Under the pieces are notes generated by a model that searched no databases, was not told where the DNA came from, and was given only the letters and a program-made list of their open reading frames with translations. A stretch of 64,000 nucleotides of DNA, taken from NCBI RefSeq assembly GCF_000307875.1, contig NZ_AJLS01000034.1, forward strand, positions 1 to 64,000. The letters run 5' to 3'. Made by a program: the position numbers and the translations under genes. Source of the DNA: Neobacillus bataviensis LMG 21833 (GTDB lineage: Bacteria; Bacillota; Bacilli; Bacillales; Cytobacillaceae). This document shows positions 1-9,455 of the stretch, piece after piece (the first letter of the stretch is position 1; every line of letters starts with the position of its first letter).

Positions 1-75
1 TGGCTCCGCAGGTAGGACTCGAACCTACGACCGATCGGTTAACAGCCGATAGCTCTACCACTGAGCTACTGCGGA
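1..75 (-). tRNA. tRNA-Asn (anticodon GTT)
   Basis: The reverse strand folds into a complete 75-nt cloverleaf. The acceptor arms TCCGCAG and CTGCGGA pair, the anticodon loop reads CTGTTAA with anticodon GTT, and the T arm contains GGTTCGAGTCC. The 3' CCA is encoded and ends exactly at base 1, so the gene is complete. It reads leftward out of the window and may belong to a tRNA cluster lying outside. Confidence 0.97.
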
Positions 76-183
76 ATAATCATTTCAATAAGGACATTCG
101 CCCTATCGACTCTTATCATTATAATGACGAAGTAATAGAAAGTCAATATAGTTTTAGATAAATATCCCTTCCATATTCTTACG

Positions 184-657
184 TTATTCCGAGATTATTT
201 CTTTCAACTTCATCAATTTCCCTCGACATTTCCCACACACATATCTATTCGTATCAATGATTCTTTTTCTCTGATAGGAGAGCTTACATTTTGTACATTG
301 ATAAAGGAGAATCTTTTTGGCAGTGCGTTTTACTTGCCGCTCAGGTAACGGTGTGCAAAATCGCGGCGCTCCCACTTTTTTCAATAACACTTTGAATGCT
401 TGATCGCGATGCTGATGACCTTTTCCTTCTAGGTGAAGGTGGTAATGGCATAGTTCATGCTTAATGATACCCACTAATTCTTTTTCCCCAAGCTGCTCCA
501 GATACTTTTTATTGATTTCAATATTGTGTGTACCAAGGAGGTATCTTCCACCTGTTGACCTTAATCTTGGATTGAACGATGCTTGATGTTCGAATGGTTT
601 GCCAAATGAATCAATTGATATCTTCTCAACCAACAATTGAAGTTCTTTTTGTTCCAT
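184..657 (-). CDS. SprT-like zinc metalloprotease family protein (YdcK-like)
   Basis: Encodes 157 aa of the SprT family. The zincin motif HELCH is at about residues 67-71, with further histidines just after it. Two CxxC pairs near 121-124 and 141-144 form the C-terminal zinc ribbon seen in SprT/Spartan-like proteins. I chose the ATG at 657 because GGGAG lies 8-9 nt upstream; a longer frame starting at 699 has no ribosome binding site. In B. subtilis the homologue ydcK lies beside tex and a tRNA cluster, as here. Eukaryotic relatives cleave DNA-protein crosslinks; the role of the short bacterial form is not established. The family call is secure, the function is not. Confidence 0.9.
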   Translation of the reverse strand: MEQKELQLLVEKISIDSFGKPFEHQASFNPRLRSTGGRYLLGTHNIEINKKYLEQLGEKELVGIIKHELCHYHLHLEGKGHQHRDQAFKVLLKKVGAPRFCTPLPERQVKRTAKKILLYQCTKCKLSYQRKRIIDTNRYVCGKCRGKLMKLKEIISE

Positions 658-755
658 TTTCAAGATCTCCCGCCTTCCGCACGAACGTTGACAACCCATT
701 ATAGCATATATTGTATATACCTTTAGATTGATGAACTTTTCGGGAGGTTTTATTT

Positions 756-869
756 ATGCCAACTTGGTTGCAAAACCAAATGAAAAGGGCTTTTTATGAG
801 AAGGATCGCTATCAGATTAAGCTGTTAAACCAATGCTGGTTTTTTTACAGAAAAAAACACTGCTCCTAG
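756..869 (+). CDS. cmpA: Cortex morphogenetic protein CmpA
   Basis: A 37-codon gene with GGGAGG six nt before the ATG. The product begins MPTWLQNQ and ends FFYRKKHCS, and its length and sequence match CmpA as I recall it from B. subtilis (37 aa). CmpA is a sporulation adaptor that promotes ClpXP degradation of SpoIVA in mother cells that assemble the spore envelope wrongly, so it acts as a quality check on cortex and coat assembly. It lies between sprT-like and tex, on the opposite strand to both. The last codons overlap a hairpin (854-880) that can serve as terminator for both cmpA and tex. Confidence 0.9.
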   Translation: MPTWLQNQMKRAFYEKDRYQIKLLNQCWFFYRKKHCS

Positions 870-880
870 AAGCAGTGTTT
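854..880. terminator. Bidirectional hairpin terminator of cmpA and tex
   Basis: The arms AAACACTGCT and AGCAGTGTTT form a 10-bp stem followed by a T-rich run on the plus side, and by TTTTTTT on the minus side (from the A run at 850-857). It sits between convergent cmpA and tex and includes the end of the cmpA coding sequence. Confidence 0.75.
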
Positions 881-901
881 CCATTTTATTAAGCTCCGGT
901 T

Positions 902-3067
902 CTATGACGGTGGCAGCATGGTTAACGCAACACGACCCTTTTTCATATCTACGGAGTCCACCCAAACGGTAACGACATCCCCTACAGAGACGATGTCTAA
1001 CGGATGTTTCACAAATCGATTGCTAAGCTTAGAAATATGAACAAGCCCATCCTGCTTCACACCAATATCGACAAACGCTCCAAAGTCAACGACATTTCGA
1101 ACCGTTCCTTGGAGTTCCATTCCCGCTTTTAGATCCTCAAGTTTTAAGACGTCCTTTTTCAGTAGCGGACGCGGCAGATCATCACGCGGATCCCGTTCCG
1201 GTCTTACCAAGGCGTCAATGATATCCCTTAGGGTTAGTTCGCCGATGGAAAGCTCTTCAGAAACCGACTTTAAATCAAGACCATTAAGCGCTGTTTTTAG
1301 TTCTTCCGACCCTAGGTCATTAGCGGTAAAACCAAGGCTAAGCAACAGCTTTTTCACTTCATCGTAGTTCTCGGGATGAATCCCTGTCCGGTCAAGCGGC
1401 TGCTTCCCATCTAAAACACGTAAAAAACCGATTGCTTGTTCATAGGTTTTTGCACCAAGTCGAGGTACCTTCTTTAATTGAACACGACTTGTAAATTTCC
1501 CTTCCTCCTCCCGCTTTTTCACAATATTGTTTGCAGCTGTTTTGTTTAACCCTGCTACATACTGTAAAAGTGAGGATGAAGCGGTATTCACATTGACACC
1601 AACCCGGTTAACCGCAGTCTCGACGACAAAATGCAAGGACTCGGATAAACGTTTTTGCGTAACATCATGCTGATATTGACCGACTCCCACAGACTTTGGG
1701 TCTATTTTTACCAATTCAGCCAGTGGGTCTTGCAAGCGGCGTGCGATAGAGACGGCACTTCTTTCTTCTACTTGGAAATTTGGAAACTCTTCTCTAGCAA
1801 GGTCTGAAGCTGAATAAACACTGGCTCCAGCCTCATTTACGATTAAATAGAAGATTTCTTCTTCCATTTCTTTTAATATATCTGCAACAAACTGTTCCGT
1901 TTCCCGTGAAGCCGTACCATTTCCGATTGCTGCCATTTCCACCTTATATTCACGTAAGATACTAATAAACTTTTCACGCGCTTCTTTTGTCTTTGATACC
2001 GGCGGATGCGGGTAAATCACATCGATCTTCAGGACTTTTCCCGTTTCATCTACTACAGCTAATTTACAACCAGTACGATAAGCAGGGTCGACACCGATGA
2101 CCACTTTTCCTTTTAGTGGTGGCTGCAACAGTAAATTGCGAAGATTTTCCGAGAATATATGGATGGCTTGTTCTTCGCCCTTTTCTGTTAATTCACTGCG
2201 GATTTCCCGTTCAATCGATGGCTGAATCAATCGTTTATAGCTATCTTCCATGGCCTCTAAGACAATAGGAGCAGCCGGCGAGTGCTGATTACGAATCCAT
2301 TTTCTCGACAGGTAAGACATGATAAGATCACTATTCATTTTAATAGAAACCCGTAAAATATCTTCTTTTTCCCCGCGATTTAAGGCCAAAGTTCTGTGCG
2401 GGACAATTTTATTAACCGGTTCTTCATACTCATAGTACATTTCATAAACGTTTTTCTCATCTTTTTCCGCATCTTTCACACTAGATGCAACATGACCTGA
2501 TTTAAATGTTTCTTTACGGATCCATTTACGGCTTTCCGCATCATCAGAGACCCATTCGGCGATGATGTCCTTTGCGCCTGCAATCGCATCTTCAACCACA
2601 AGAACTTCTTCCGTTAAAAATTGCTTTGCTTTTTCATCTATGCTGTCTTTAGGAAATGTCATCAGCCACTCTGCAAGTGGTTCCAATCCTTTTTCCTTGG
2701 CAACGGTCGCTTTCGTCCGCCTTTTTTGTTTATAAGGACGATATAAATCTTCCACCTCTTGAAGTTTTTCCGCCTTCGTTATACTTTGGCTCAGTTCGTC
2801 CGTTAATTTGCCCTGTTCAGCAATAATCCGAAGAACCTCTTCTTTTCTTTGCTCCAGGTTTTGTATGTATTGCGAGCGTTCCATAATGGTACGAATCTGC
2901 ACTTCATCAAGGGCACCGGTCATTTCCTTCCGGTAGCGGGCAATAAATGGAACGGTATTGCCTTCACCCAATAACGAAATAACACTTTTCACTTGTTTAT
3001 AAGGGATCGCTAGTTCAGCGGCTATTTTTCCTAACATTTGTTCATCCTTTACGGCTGTATCAATCAC
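902..3067 (-). CDS. Tex family RNA-binding transcription accessory protein
   Basis: Encodes about 721 aa, the usual Tex/YdcI length (B. subtilis 719). The N-terminal helical region contains GNTVPFIARYRKE. A YqgF/RNase H-like fold follows near 320-420 (GVDPAYRTG), then helix-hairpin-helix segments. The C-terminal S1 RNA-binding domain covers roughly 640-715 (VDFGAFVDIGVKQDGLVHIS). Tex binds nucleic acid and influences transcription and gene expression; its exact Bacillus role is unclear. The likely start is the GTG at 3067, 9 nt after GGAGG. The longer frame to 3112 lacks a ribosome binding site. In B. subtilis sigB genes separate this gene from ndoA; here they adjoin. Confidence 0.95.
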   Translation of the reverse strand: MIDTAVKDEQMLGKIAAELAIPYKQVKSVISLLGEGNTVPFIARYRKEMTGALDEVQIRTIMERSQYIQNLEQRKEEVLRIIAEQGKLTDELSQSITKAEKLQEVEDLYRPYKQKRRTKATVAKEKGLEPLAEWLMTFPKDSIDEKAKQFLTEEVLVVEDAIAGAKDIIAEWVSDDAESRKWIRKETFKSGHVASSVKDAEKDEKNVYEMYYEYEEPVNKIVPHRTLALNRGEKEDILRVSIKMNSDLIMSYLSRKWIRNQHSPAAPIVLEAMEDSYKRLIQPSIEREIRSELTEKGEEQAIHIFSENLRNLLLQPPLKGKVVIGVDPAYRTGCKLAVVDETGKVLKIDVIYPHPPVSKTKEAREKFISILREYKVEMAAIGNGTASRETEQFVADILKEMEEEIFYLIVNEAGASVYSASDLAREEFPNFQVEERSAVSIARRLQDPLAELVKIDPKSVGVGQYQHDVTQKRLSESLHFVVETAVNRVGVNVNTASSSLLQYVAGLNKTAANNIVKKREEEGKFTSRVQLKKVPRLGAKTYEQAIGFLRVLDGKQPLDRTGIHPENYDEVKKLLLSLGFTANDLGSEELKTALNGLDLKSVSEELSIGELTLRDIIDALVRPERDPRDDLPRPLLKKDVLKLEDLKAGMELQGTVRNVVDFGAFVDIGVKQDGLVHISKLSNRFVKHPLDIVSVGDVVTVWVDSVDMKKGRVALTMLPPS

Positions 3068-3153
3068 TAAACTTTTCCTCCATTCACTTTTACTATATTG
3101 TACCAAAATCACAAAGGTGTTTCATTAAACAAGCTGACCCCAAGCCTTTTTGA

Positions 3154-3184
3154 CAAAAATAAAAGCAAGCTAAGTTAGCTTGCT
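3154..3184 (-). terminator. Rho-independent terminator
   Basis: The palindrome AGCAAGCTAA/TTAGCTTGCT is followed on the minus strand by TTTTATTTTTG. It is the second of two tandem minus-strand terminators downstream of ndoA and just upstream of tex. Confidence 0.75.
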
Positions 3185-3218
3185 CATTGGCAGAAATATC
3201 ACGAGGCATGATATGTAT

Positions 3219-3244
3219 GAAAAAACGCTCTTATAAAAGAGCGT
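3219..3244 (-). terminator. Rho-independent terminator of ndoA
   Basis: The stem ACGCTCTT/AAGAGCGT with a 4-nt loop is followed on the minus strand by TTTTTT. It starts 9 nt past the ndoA stop codon, so the toxin-antitoxin operon ends here. Confidence 0.85.
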
Positions 3245-3252
3245 ACTTTAAA

Positions 3253-3603
3253 CTAAAATTCGATGAGTCCTAAGCTTACTTGCAAGGCTTCATCCACTTT
3301 CTCCATCATTTCGTCATCGAGATGGGTGATTTTATCGGTTAACCGCTGCTTATCAATTGTACGAATCTGCTCTAACAGAATGACCGAATCTCGTTCAAAT
3401 CCGTAGCGCTTCGCATCAATTTCTACATGTGTTGGAAGCTTCGCTTTTTGGATTTGAGCTGTAATCGCTGCAACAATCACTGTGGGACTAAACCGATTCC
3501 CGATGTCGTTTTGGATGACAAGTACAGGACGGACGCCGCCTTGTTCAGAACCAACAACTGGGGATAGGTCCGCGAAATATACGTCACCACGCTTGACAAT
3601 CAA
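3253..3603 (-). CDS. ndoA: EndoA/MazF endoribonuclease toxin
   Basis: A 116-aa MazF toxin that is nearly the B. subtilis EndoA (YdcE) sequence. It begins [20 protein letters not shown]. The catalytic Arg25 (GGVRPVL) and Thr48 (AAIT) are at the positions reported for EndoA. EndoA cleaves single-stranded mRNA at UACAU-type sites and is held inactive by the antitoxin EndoAI. The gene follows ndoAI by 4 nt and is translated from the same transcript. Two terminators follow it, whereas in B. subtilis the rsb-sigB operon begins downstream. Confidence 0.97.
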   Translation of the reverse strand: MIVKRGDVYFADLSPVVGSEQGGVRPVLVIQNDIGNRFSPTVIVAAITAQIQKAKLPTHVEIDAKRYGFERDSVILLEQIRTIDKQRLTDKITHLDDEMMEKVDEALQVSLGLIEF

Positions 3604-3607
3604 AGGG

Positions 3608-3889
3608 TTACCCTCCGCTTACAAGACGTTCTACAGTATGTTCTGCCTCATATTCTGCCAGAAATGCTTCTGATGCAATTCCAAGATTGATCTTTGCCAT
3701 TTCCATGTATCCACGTCTCATCGACTCGCGAATTTGTCTCTTCTTTCGTTCGCGCAAATACATTTTTGTTGCTTGGTAAATAAACTCGCTTCGGTTTACA
3801 TTTTCTTGCTTAACGAAACCATCTAACTCAGTTAAAAGATGTTGCGGTAACTTCACTAAGATTTCCGTAGTTGCGCCGGATTCAGACAC
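3608..3889 (-). CDS. ndoAI: EndoAI antitoxin, ribbon-helix-helix
   Basis: A 93-aa MazE-type antitoxin. The N-terminal RHH DNA-binding region ([14 protein letters not shown]) precedes a C-terminal tail ending in [12 protein letters not shown], which matches the B. subtilis EndoAI tail that occupies the toxin RNA-binding groove. I choose GTG at 3889 because GGAGG is 9 nt upstream and the length equals the B. subtilis protein. The ATG at 3895 would be only 3 nt from that site. Forms an operon with ndoA (4-nt gap) and probably represses its own promoter. Confidence 0.93.
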   Translation of the reverse strand: MSESGATTEILVKLPQHLLTELDGFVKQENVNRSEFIYQATKMYLRERKKRQIRESMRRGYMEMAKINLGIASEAFLAEYEAEHTVERLVSGG

Positions 3890-4151
3890 AAACATACACC
3901 TCCACCATCACTACACACCATTTTTAGCCAACCAGAAATGCATTCTGACGCATAAATACAACGCCTCATGAACGGCCCTTAAGCACGCTATTCGGCGAGT
4001 TTTATCTGTACCATATTTTATAATACCACTAAACGAGCCCAAATCATAGAACTAAATATAATTCTACTGTATTATAAGCCAATTAAAGATGCTTTTATGC
4101 ACAAATTACCGCAATATCATAAATATGTTCGAATTTCTATATTTACGCCTG

Positions 4152-5315
4152 TTAATTATGGAGGAGGTCATTTTTTATATCGACAATTTTTCCGTCCTTT
4201 TTATACAGGCGGGGAACACGATTCGATATGATACATGGCACCTCATAATTAATCGTATCAAGTTTTGCAGCAATTTCATTAACTGAGATAAACTGCTCCT
4301 CCTGCCTTCCGATTAACGTTACTGGTGTTCCGACAGGCATATACGAAGGAAGGCGCACCATACATTGATCCATACAAATTCTGCCGACAATCCTCGAGCG
4401 CTTTCCGCCTACAAGTACTTCCTGGTCTTTCAGTTTGCGGATCCACCCGTCGGCGTAGCCAATTGGAATCGTGCCAATCCATTCCCCTTCTTCGCATTCG
4501 TAGGTTGCCCCGTAGCTTACTTTATCTCCCTTTTGAAGCTGTTTCACATGGACAAGCCGGGAATGCAGTGAAAAACTCTCCTTTAACGGAAATGGAATTT
4601 CCTTTTCCATTTCGATGGAAGGAGTTAATCCATACATCGAGATTCCAAGACGAACCGCATTGAAATAAGCATTAGGAAAGCGAATAGCTGCTGCACTATT
4701 GCTGGAATGAATATACCTTGGACGTTCCGAAAGTACACTGATTATATTCTCAAAGCGAGCAAGCTGCTGTTCAAAATAAGTACGATCCAGCTCATCAGCC
4801 GTGGCAAAATGAGTATAGATTCCCTCCAGAAGGAATCGTTCATCCCCTATAATGATTTGCTCGACCGACTTTAATTCCTCACTGCTCCGAACACCAAGCC
4901 TGCCCATACCTGTATCTACTTTGATATGCATTGTAACACGTTCATCAGCTGGTAAGTGTTTTTGCGCCTCTTCTAGCCATTCCTTTTGAAAAACAGTAAG
5001 GGTGATGCTAAATTTAGCTGCCATCTGAATATTTTCAGGACGGGTTGCACCCAGCACCAGAATCGGTGCAGTGATTCCCTTATTTCTTAAAGCAATAGCT
5101 TCATCCATAAAGGCGACTGCCAGATACTTCGCACCTGCGGCAAGTGCTGTTTCCGCCACTTGAATATCCCCGTGGCCATACGCATTTGCTTTCACAACAG
5201 CAATGATATCGACTTCACTAGGTAAATGTTTTTTAAAGGAGATAACATTTTCAGTGATACCACTTAAATCAACCTCAGCCCATGTATCTCGATAAAAATA
5301 TCCTTGCTCTTCCAT
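4152..5315 (-). CDS. alr: Alanine racemase
   Basis: A 387-aa PLP-dependent alanine racemase interconverting L- and D-alanine for peptidoglycan. The PLP lysine is Lys42 in [11 protein letters not shown]. The second catalytic base is Tyr268 in KVSYGATYE, and the substrate-side motif IGYADGW follows near 285. The start ATG at 5315 has GGAAGTGG upstream. Placement between the ydcC-like gene and ndoAI matches B. subtilis. In spore formers a vegetative Alr like this one sits by ndoAI; a second, spore-associated racemase is often encoded elsewhere. Confidence 0.97.
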   Translation of the reverse strand: MEEQGYFYRDTWAEVDLSGITENVISFKKHLPSEVDIIAVVKANAYGHGDIQVAETALAAGAKYLAVAFMDEAIALRNKGITAPILVLGATRPENIQMAAKFSITLTVFQKEWLEEAQKHLPADERVTMHIKVDTGMGRLGVRSSEELKSVEQIIIGDERFLLEGIYTHFATADELDRTYFEQQLARFENIISVLSERPRYIHSSNSAAAIRFPNAYFNAVRLGISMYGLTPSIEMEKEIPFPLKESFSLHSRLVHVKQLQKGDKVSYGATYECEEGEWIGTIPIGYADGWIRKLKDQEVLVGGKRSRIVGRICMDQCMVRLPSYMPVGTPVTLIGRQEEQFISVNEIAAKLDTINYEVPCIISNRVPRLYKKDGKIVDIKNDLLHN

Positions 5316-5366
5316 AATTCCACTTCCTAATATAAATTAGAACTGTATTTATTTTATCATAAAATT

Positions 5367-5517
5367 AGAAAAGCGTAAGGCGCCCGTTTATCGGCGTATG
5401 GATAGGAGCGCTTCGACTGAGATAAAGGAAACACGGAGAGCGTAGCGATTCGATGTTGACTTATCGTAGGGAGAAGAGCGAAGTACACTAGCCGATGGTG
5501 CCTGAAGCTGGACAATT
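5367..5517 (+). repeat. 151-bp interspersed repeat, copy A
   Basis: Starts TAGAAAAGCG and ends AGCTGGACAATT. It is about 95% identical by eye over its full length to a second copy at 17926-18076. Its ends carry imperfect inverted segments (GGCGCC...ATCGGC against GCCGAT-GGTGCC), so it can fold on itself. It contains no convincing gene. It lies between alr and the upstream lipoprotein gene. A 9-bp direct repeat AAATTAGAA flanks it (5362-5370 and 5520-5528), which would fit an insertion event. Confidence 0.85.
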
Positions 5518-5549
5518 TCAAATTAGAACTTTATTCACATCTCTCAAAA

Positions 5550-5579
5550 AAGCAAGCTCCCAAAAATGGGAACCTGCTT
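5550..5579 (-). terminator. Terminator of the YdcC-like lipoprotein gene
   Basis: On the minus strand AAGCAGGTTCCC pairs imperfectly with GGGAGCTTGCTT, followed by TTTTTTGAGAG. It begins about 12 nt after the stop codon at 5592. Confidence 0.75.
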
Positions 5580-5591
5580 ATGCAAAAAAGT

Positions 5592-6605
5592 TTATTTTAC
5601 TGCATCGCCTTGAACCGATTTTGCTACCTCAACCATTTCTTCCTTTGTTAGGTTTTTCGAAGCAATCATGTAATCAACACCAGCATGTGACCATGAAAGG
5701 GAATGGTCAGAAATCGCTCCAATCGTAACACCTAAATCGACGATATCACCTTCCACATTGGTTGGAGAAGTGGATGCCACTTTCGCCGTGACCTTCTCTT
5801 GGACAAGCGTGAATGACTTTTTACCATCATAAGTAAGGACTACCCTTTTACCATCTTGAATCTTGATTGTCTTTTCCCCAATTAACTTAGTTCCTGTTAA
5901 CTTATGAGTCGGATACATGACGGTAAAGGCTTGATCACCGCTAGTTGCCATCGCCGGTAAATTAAGCTGGGCACGTGTCATGTTCTTCTTCATATCAAAA
6001 TCATCCTTGTCAAAACTTGCATTAAACGTTACCTTCGAAAATTCTACCGTCACAAGGGCATTTCGGTCAGGATCCATCACCTTTACTACAGCTGGTGATA
6101 AATCGCTTTTATTGAGCTTAATTTCTTGGAGTGGAAGCATACTATTGTTTTGATAACGGGTTTTCGTTTCAAATATATAATGGTCTTTCGTCGAGGAGAA
6201 CTTGGCCTCTTTATCAGCAACAATGTCTTTAATCAATGATTCGTACAAATAGGCCTGACTGCTGTTTTGCGGCCAATCGCTTTGGAAGCGGAAGCTCTTA
6301 TTCAATGCGGGAGTAAGAACAAATACCCCTTGGTTATTTCGTAAAATCATTTGGCTTTGGTCTTTCTCGGCATTTTTCAAATTGACGCGATAGAACGTCG
6401 GATCTTTATGCCAGATTTCTACTTTATACACCTGTGAATCTGCGCCCATTTTCAACGTCATCTTTGCATTTACCTTATAGCTGGTTAAGTCATCTTGTTT
6501 ACCCTTTAATTCCTTCACCACATCGTCCTGTGATTTTGATCCACAGGCAGCAAGCATGAAAATGACTATCAGCCCCGTTAAGAGGAGCAACCACTTTTTC
6601 CTCAT
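5592..6605 (-). CDS. LolA-like outer lipoprotein-sorting-fold lipoprotein (YdcC-like)
   Basis: Encodes a 337-aa lipoprotein. The signal peptide MRKKWLLLLTGLIVIFMLAAC ends in a lipobox with Cys21, so the mature protein is anchored on the outer membrane leaflet. The rest has the beta-rich LolA/LppX-type pattern of B. subtilis YdcC (about 354 aa), reported as sporulation-expressed. I use ATG 6605 (GAAGGGG 8 nt upstream) and not the ATG at 6629. The order acpS, ydcC, alr is as in B. subtilis. A lipid-carrying or RsiV/sporulation role has been suggested for the fold but is not demonstrated here. Confidence 0.88.
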   Translation of the reverse strand: MRKKWLLLLTGLIVIFMLAACGSKSQDDVVKELKGKQDDLTSYKVNAKMTLKMGADSQVYKVEIWHKDPTFYRVNLKNAEKDQSQMILRNNQGVFVLTPALNKSFRFQSDWPQNSSQAYLYESLIKDIVADKEAKFSSTKDHYIFETKTRYQNNSMLPLQEIKLNKSDLSPAVVKVMDPDRNALVTVEFSKVTFNASFDKDDFDMKKNMTRAQLNLPAMATSGDQAFTVMYPTHKLTGTKLIGEKTIKIQDGKRVVLTYDGKKSFTLVQEKVTAKVASTSPTNVEGDIVDLGVTIGAISDHSLSWSHAGVDYMIASKNLTKEEMVEVAKSVQGDAVK

Positions 6606-6768
6606 CCCTTCAACCCCTTCTTGTCTCATTTCATATGATAATCAAAGAAGAGAAAGGCAGGAATCAGGCTTCAATAACCATAGCTGACCTTGTCTCTCCT
6701 ATTTCCCTATGAATATATGAGACAACCTGGGGGATTATGCGAAAAAGGTTGACGAGCTTTTTTATTTC

Positions 6769-7116
6769 TTACTCTTCAATAATCACCTGGGCCACTGCAT
6801 ACTCCCTGCTGTGGGAGATGGATAAATGCGCCTGGATCCCCGGTTTTACAATAAAAGGCTTCCCGAATCCATCCGTCCCAATTTCAATATCTAAAAAGGA
6901 TAACTCTTTGCCAATGCCTGTACCCATTGCTTTTGAAAAAGCTTCCTTCGCCGCAAACCTTCCCGCTAAAAATTCTACTTTTCTTGCTTCGGTTAAGGTT
7001 TCAAACTTACTCTTTTCATTGATTGTTAAGATCCGCTCGACGAATTTGCTTTGTCTAGCGATAATCTCCCGCACCCGTGAAAGTTCAATAATATCAATCC
7101 CAATCCCTTTAATCAT
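6769..7116 (-). CDS. acpS: Holo-[acyl-carrier-protein] synthase
   Basis: A 115-aa AcpS that transfers 4'-phosphopantetheine from CoA to the acyl carrier protein serine. The metal-binding Asp8 is in GIGIDIIEL and Glu58 is in [15 protein letters not shown], the two family signature motifs. The start ATG follows GGAAG. It is divergent from the rhomboid gene and upstream of the YdcC-like gene, as in B. subtilis. Confidence is high. Confidence 0.97.
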   Translation of the reverse strand: MIKGIGIDIIELSRVREIIARQSKFVERILTINEKSKFETLTEARKVEFLAGRFAAKEAFSKAMGTGIGKELSFLDIEIGTDGFGKPFIVKPGIQAHLSISHSREYAVAQVIIEE

Positions 7117-7211
7117 TGTTCATCTTCCTTCTATTTAAAATATGAGCAGCATAATAGTGTACAAGATAGAAATTCTGTTTATGATGGTATGTGAGAGGAG
7201 GTTTTTTCATT

Positions 7212-7793
7212 TTGTTTACAAGAACAGAGAGCTTTCGTGAATTTATTCGCTTTTATCCGCTCGTTTCTATTATTGTTACCATTCACATCATATTATTTCT
7301 TTTAACCATTTTACCAATATTCCCAAACCAATGGTTCATAGAAACCTTTTCCGGTGTTAATCTTTATATTATGGAAGGGGAAGTTTGGCGGCTGATTACC
7401 CCCACATTTATGCACAGCGGCTTTGCTCACATGCTGTTTAATAGTTTTTCACTGGTTTTATTTGGGCCGGCACTGGAGCGGATGCTTGGCGGCGGCAGAT
7501 TCTTATTTGTCTATCTTCTCTCTGGACTCATCGCCAACGTCGCCACACTTCTGCTTGAGCCGTTAACCTATACCCATGTTGGATCAAGCGGCGCCATCTT
7601 TGGGCTTTTCGGCTATTATATCGCGATTATTATCTTTCGGAAACATATGCTATCAAAGCAAAACTCGCAAATCATCCTCGTACTTTGTGTCGTCAGCTTG
7701 ATTATGACCTTTTTTCAGCCAAATATTAATATTACCGCCCATCTTTTCGGGTTAATCAGTGGCTTTTTACTCGGTTTTTTTTCACAAAGATAA
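7212..7793 (+). CDS. Rhomboid family intramembrane serine protease
   Basis: Encodes 193 aa with six predicted membrane segments, the minimal rhomboid core (YdcA-like). The catalytic serine is in GSSGAIFG (Ser126) and the catalytic histidine is in ITAHLFG (His177). The conserved HMLFNSFSL asparagine (about 77) stabilises the oxyanion. The start is probably the TTG at 7212, 10 nt past GAGGAGG; the upstream GTG at 7191 would place the ribosome binding site inside the gene. Monocistronic, with a terminator directly after. Confidence 0.93.
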   Translation: MFTRTESFREFIRFYPLVSIIVTIHIILFLLTILPIFPNQWFIETFSGVNLYIMEGEVWRLITPTFMHSGFAHMLFNSFSLVLFGPALERMLGGGRFLFVYLLSGLIANVATLLLEPLTYTHVGSSGAIFGLFGYYIAIIIFRKHMLSKQNSQIILVLCVVSLIMTFFQPNINITAHLFGLISGFLLGFFSQR

Positions 7794-7794
7794 C

Positions 7795-7836
7795 AGGTAT
7801 AGCTACCGGAACAGTTTTGGTGCTATACCTTTTTTA
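7795..7836 (+). terminator. Rho-independent terminator of the rhomboid gene
   Basis: The stem AGGTATAGC/GCTATACCT closes a 17-nt loop and is followed by TTTTTTAATTTTT on the plus strand, directly after the stop codon. Confidence 0.85.
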
Positions 7837-7901
7837 ATTTTTAAAAAATATTTCTGATATAAAATGGGAACTCTAAGAAAAACTTCGTGGAGTGGAGCAG
7901 T

Positions 7902-9455
7902 ATGTCGATTTTCTCAAAATCTAAAAAACAGTCACAACCGGGGCAAGGGGCCTCCAATCAACAAGTGTTTCTAGGAGAAGATTATGACGCTAAGTTGAAA
8001 TGGTTTAAAGATACCTTTCAGAAAAGTGATGATATTACTTTTCATGAAATAACAGCTAATCAAACCCGCTGCGGCATTGTTTTTGTACAGTGTATGGTTG
8101 ACCAAGAGGTATTCGACGAGCAGGTCTTAAAGTATATTGTTTCACCTCATTTCGCTTCATCACAGAAGGAATTACTTCATAAAATACTTGATCTACAATC
8201 GATTAGTACGATGTGTACCAGTATTCTCACCGATATGAAGGAGGCAACAGATCTTGTCTTAGACGGAAAAATCATCATCTTCTTCGAAGGTGATAGTCGA
8301 ATGCTGGCCATTCCGTTGACCAGTGTAGAGAAGCGAGCAGTAAGTGAGACTGCTAATGAGAACGTCATTAGAGGTCCAAGGGAAGCATTTGTCGAGGATA
8401 TCCATACAAATATCACAATGGTTCGCCGAAAAATAAAATCTCCGGATTTAAAAATGGAACAGCTGCTGATTGGAAGATATACCAAAACGAAGGTAATGAT
8501 TAGTTATATCGAAGGGCTATGCAAAGAAGAATTACTCGCAGATGTTAAAAGAAGAATAAACCAAATTGAAATGGATGGTGTATTAGCAAGCAGCTATATC
8601 GAAGAGTTTATCGATGATTACCCATTATCACCGTTTCCACAATCGCAAAAAACGGAGCGTCCTGATGTCGCAGCTGCAGCCCTATTAGAAGGAAGAGTGG
8701 TTATTTTTGTAGATGGGACACCGATTCCACTGATCGTACCTGTTACCTTTTATATGTTCCTTCAGTCTGCAGAGGATTATTATCAACGCTATATTTTAAC
8801 AAGTGTTATTCGTTTGCTTCGCTATGCCTTTTTAGTTGTTTCACTGCTATTCCCATCATTCTATATTGCGGTTACGACCTTTCATACCGAGATGATTCCA
8901 ACTAGCTTATTAATTTCAGTAGCCGCTTCCCGAGAATTCGTCCCATTCCCTGCTATAGTGGAAGCATTTATTATGGAATTGGCATTCGAAGCATTGCGTG
9001 AAGCCGGCGTCCGAACACCAAAGGCTGTTGGTCAAGCCATTGGTGTCTTAGGCGCTTTGGTGATTGGACAAGCCGCAGTTCAAGCTGGAATCGTGTCAGC
9101 ACCGATGGTGATCATCGTCTCGCTGACAGGAATTGCCTCCTTTATCATTCCAGGCTATGATTTAGCGTTCTCCATTCGGCTACTCCGCTTCCCAATCATG
9201 ATTTTATCAGGTACATTCGGCATCTTTGGATTGATGATTGGCTCGCTTTTAATCTATGTACACACAGTACACCTAAGTTCATTTGGCCAACCCTATCTTT
9301 CCCCTACAGCACCGCTTAAGACTAGCGATTTAAAGGATACGTTTGTACGCGCTCCATGGTGGTCAATGAAACGCCGGCCATCGTTTGCCAGGTCATCAGC
9401 CAATCAGAATCGGATAAAAATTAATAAATCACTTCCCGGGGATGATGAAGATTAA
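7902..9455 (+). CDS. GerA-family spore germination receptor, A subunit
   Basis: A 517-aa GerAA/GerKA-type protein. A long hydrophilic N-terminal domain (about 1-280) precedes four or five membrane segments (about 290-460) and a short basic cytoplasmic tail. It is the A subunit of a nutrient germinant receptor in the inner spore membrane, which senses germinants and triggers cation and dipicolinate release. I place the start at ATG 7902 with GGAG upstream. It overlaps the C-subunit gene by 1 nt (TAATG). The germinant is not predictable. The operon interrupts the cshA-to-rhomboid synteny of B. subtilis, where ydbS and ydbT lie. Confidence 0.93.
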   Translation: MSIFSKSKKQSQPGQGASNQQVFLGEDYDAKLKWFKDTFQKSDDITFHEITANQTRCGIVFVQCMVDQEVFDEQVLKYIVSPHFASSQKELLHKILDLQSISTMCTSILTDMKEATDLVLDGKIIIFFEGDSRMLAIPLTSVEKRAVSETANENVIRGPREAFVEDIHTNITMVRRKIKSPDLKMEQLLIGRYTKTKVMISYIEGLCKEELLADVKRRINQIEMDGVLASSYIEEFIDDYPLSPFPQSQKTERPDVAAAALLEGRVVIFVDGTPIPLIVPVTFYMFLQSAEDYYQRYILTSVIRLLRYAFLVVSLLFPSFYIAVTTFHTEMIPTSLLISVAASREFVPFPAIVEAFIMELAFEALREAGVRTPKAVGQAIGVLGALVIGQAAVQAGIVSAPMVIIVSLTGIASFIIPGYDLAFSIRLLRFPIMILSGTFGIFGLMIGSLLIYVHTVHLSSFGQPYLSPTAPLKTSDLKDTFVRAPWWSMKRRPSFARSSANQNRIKINKSLPGDDED

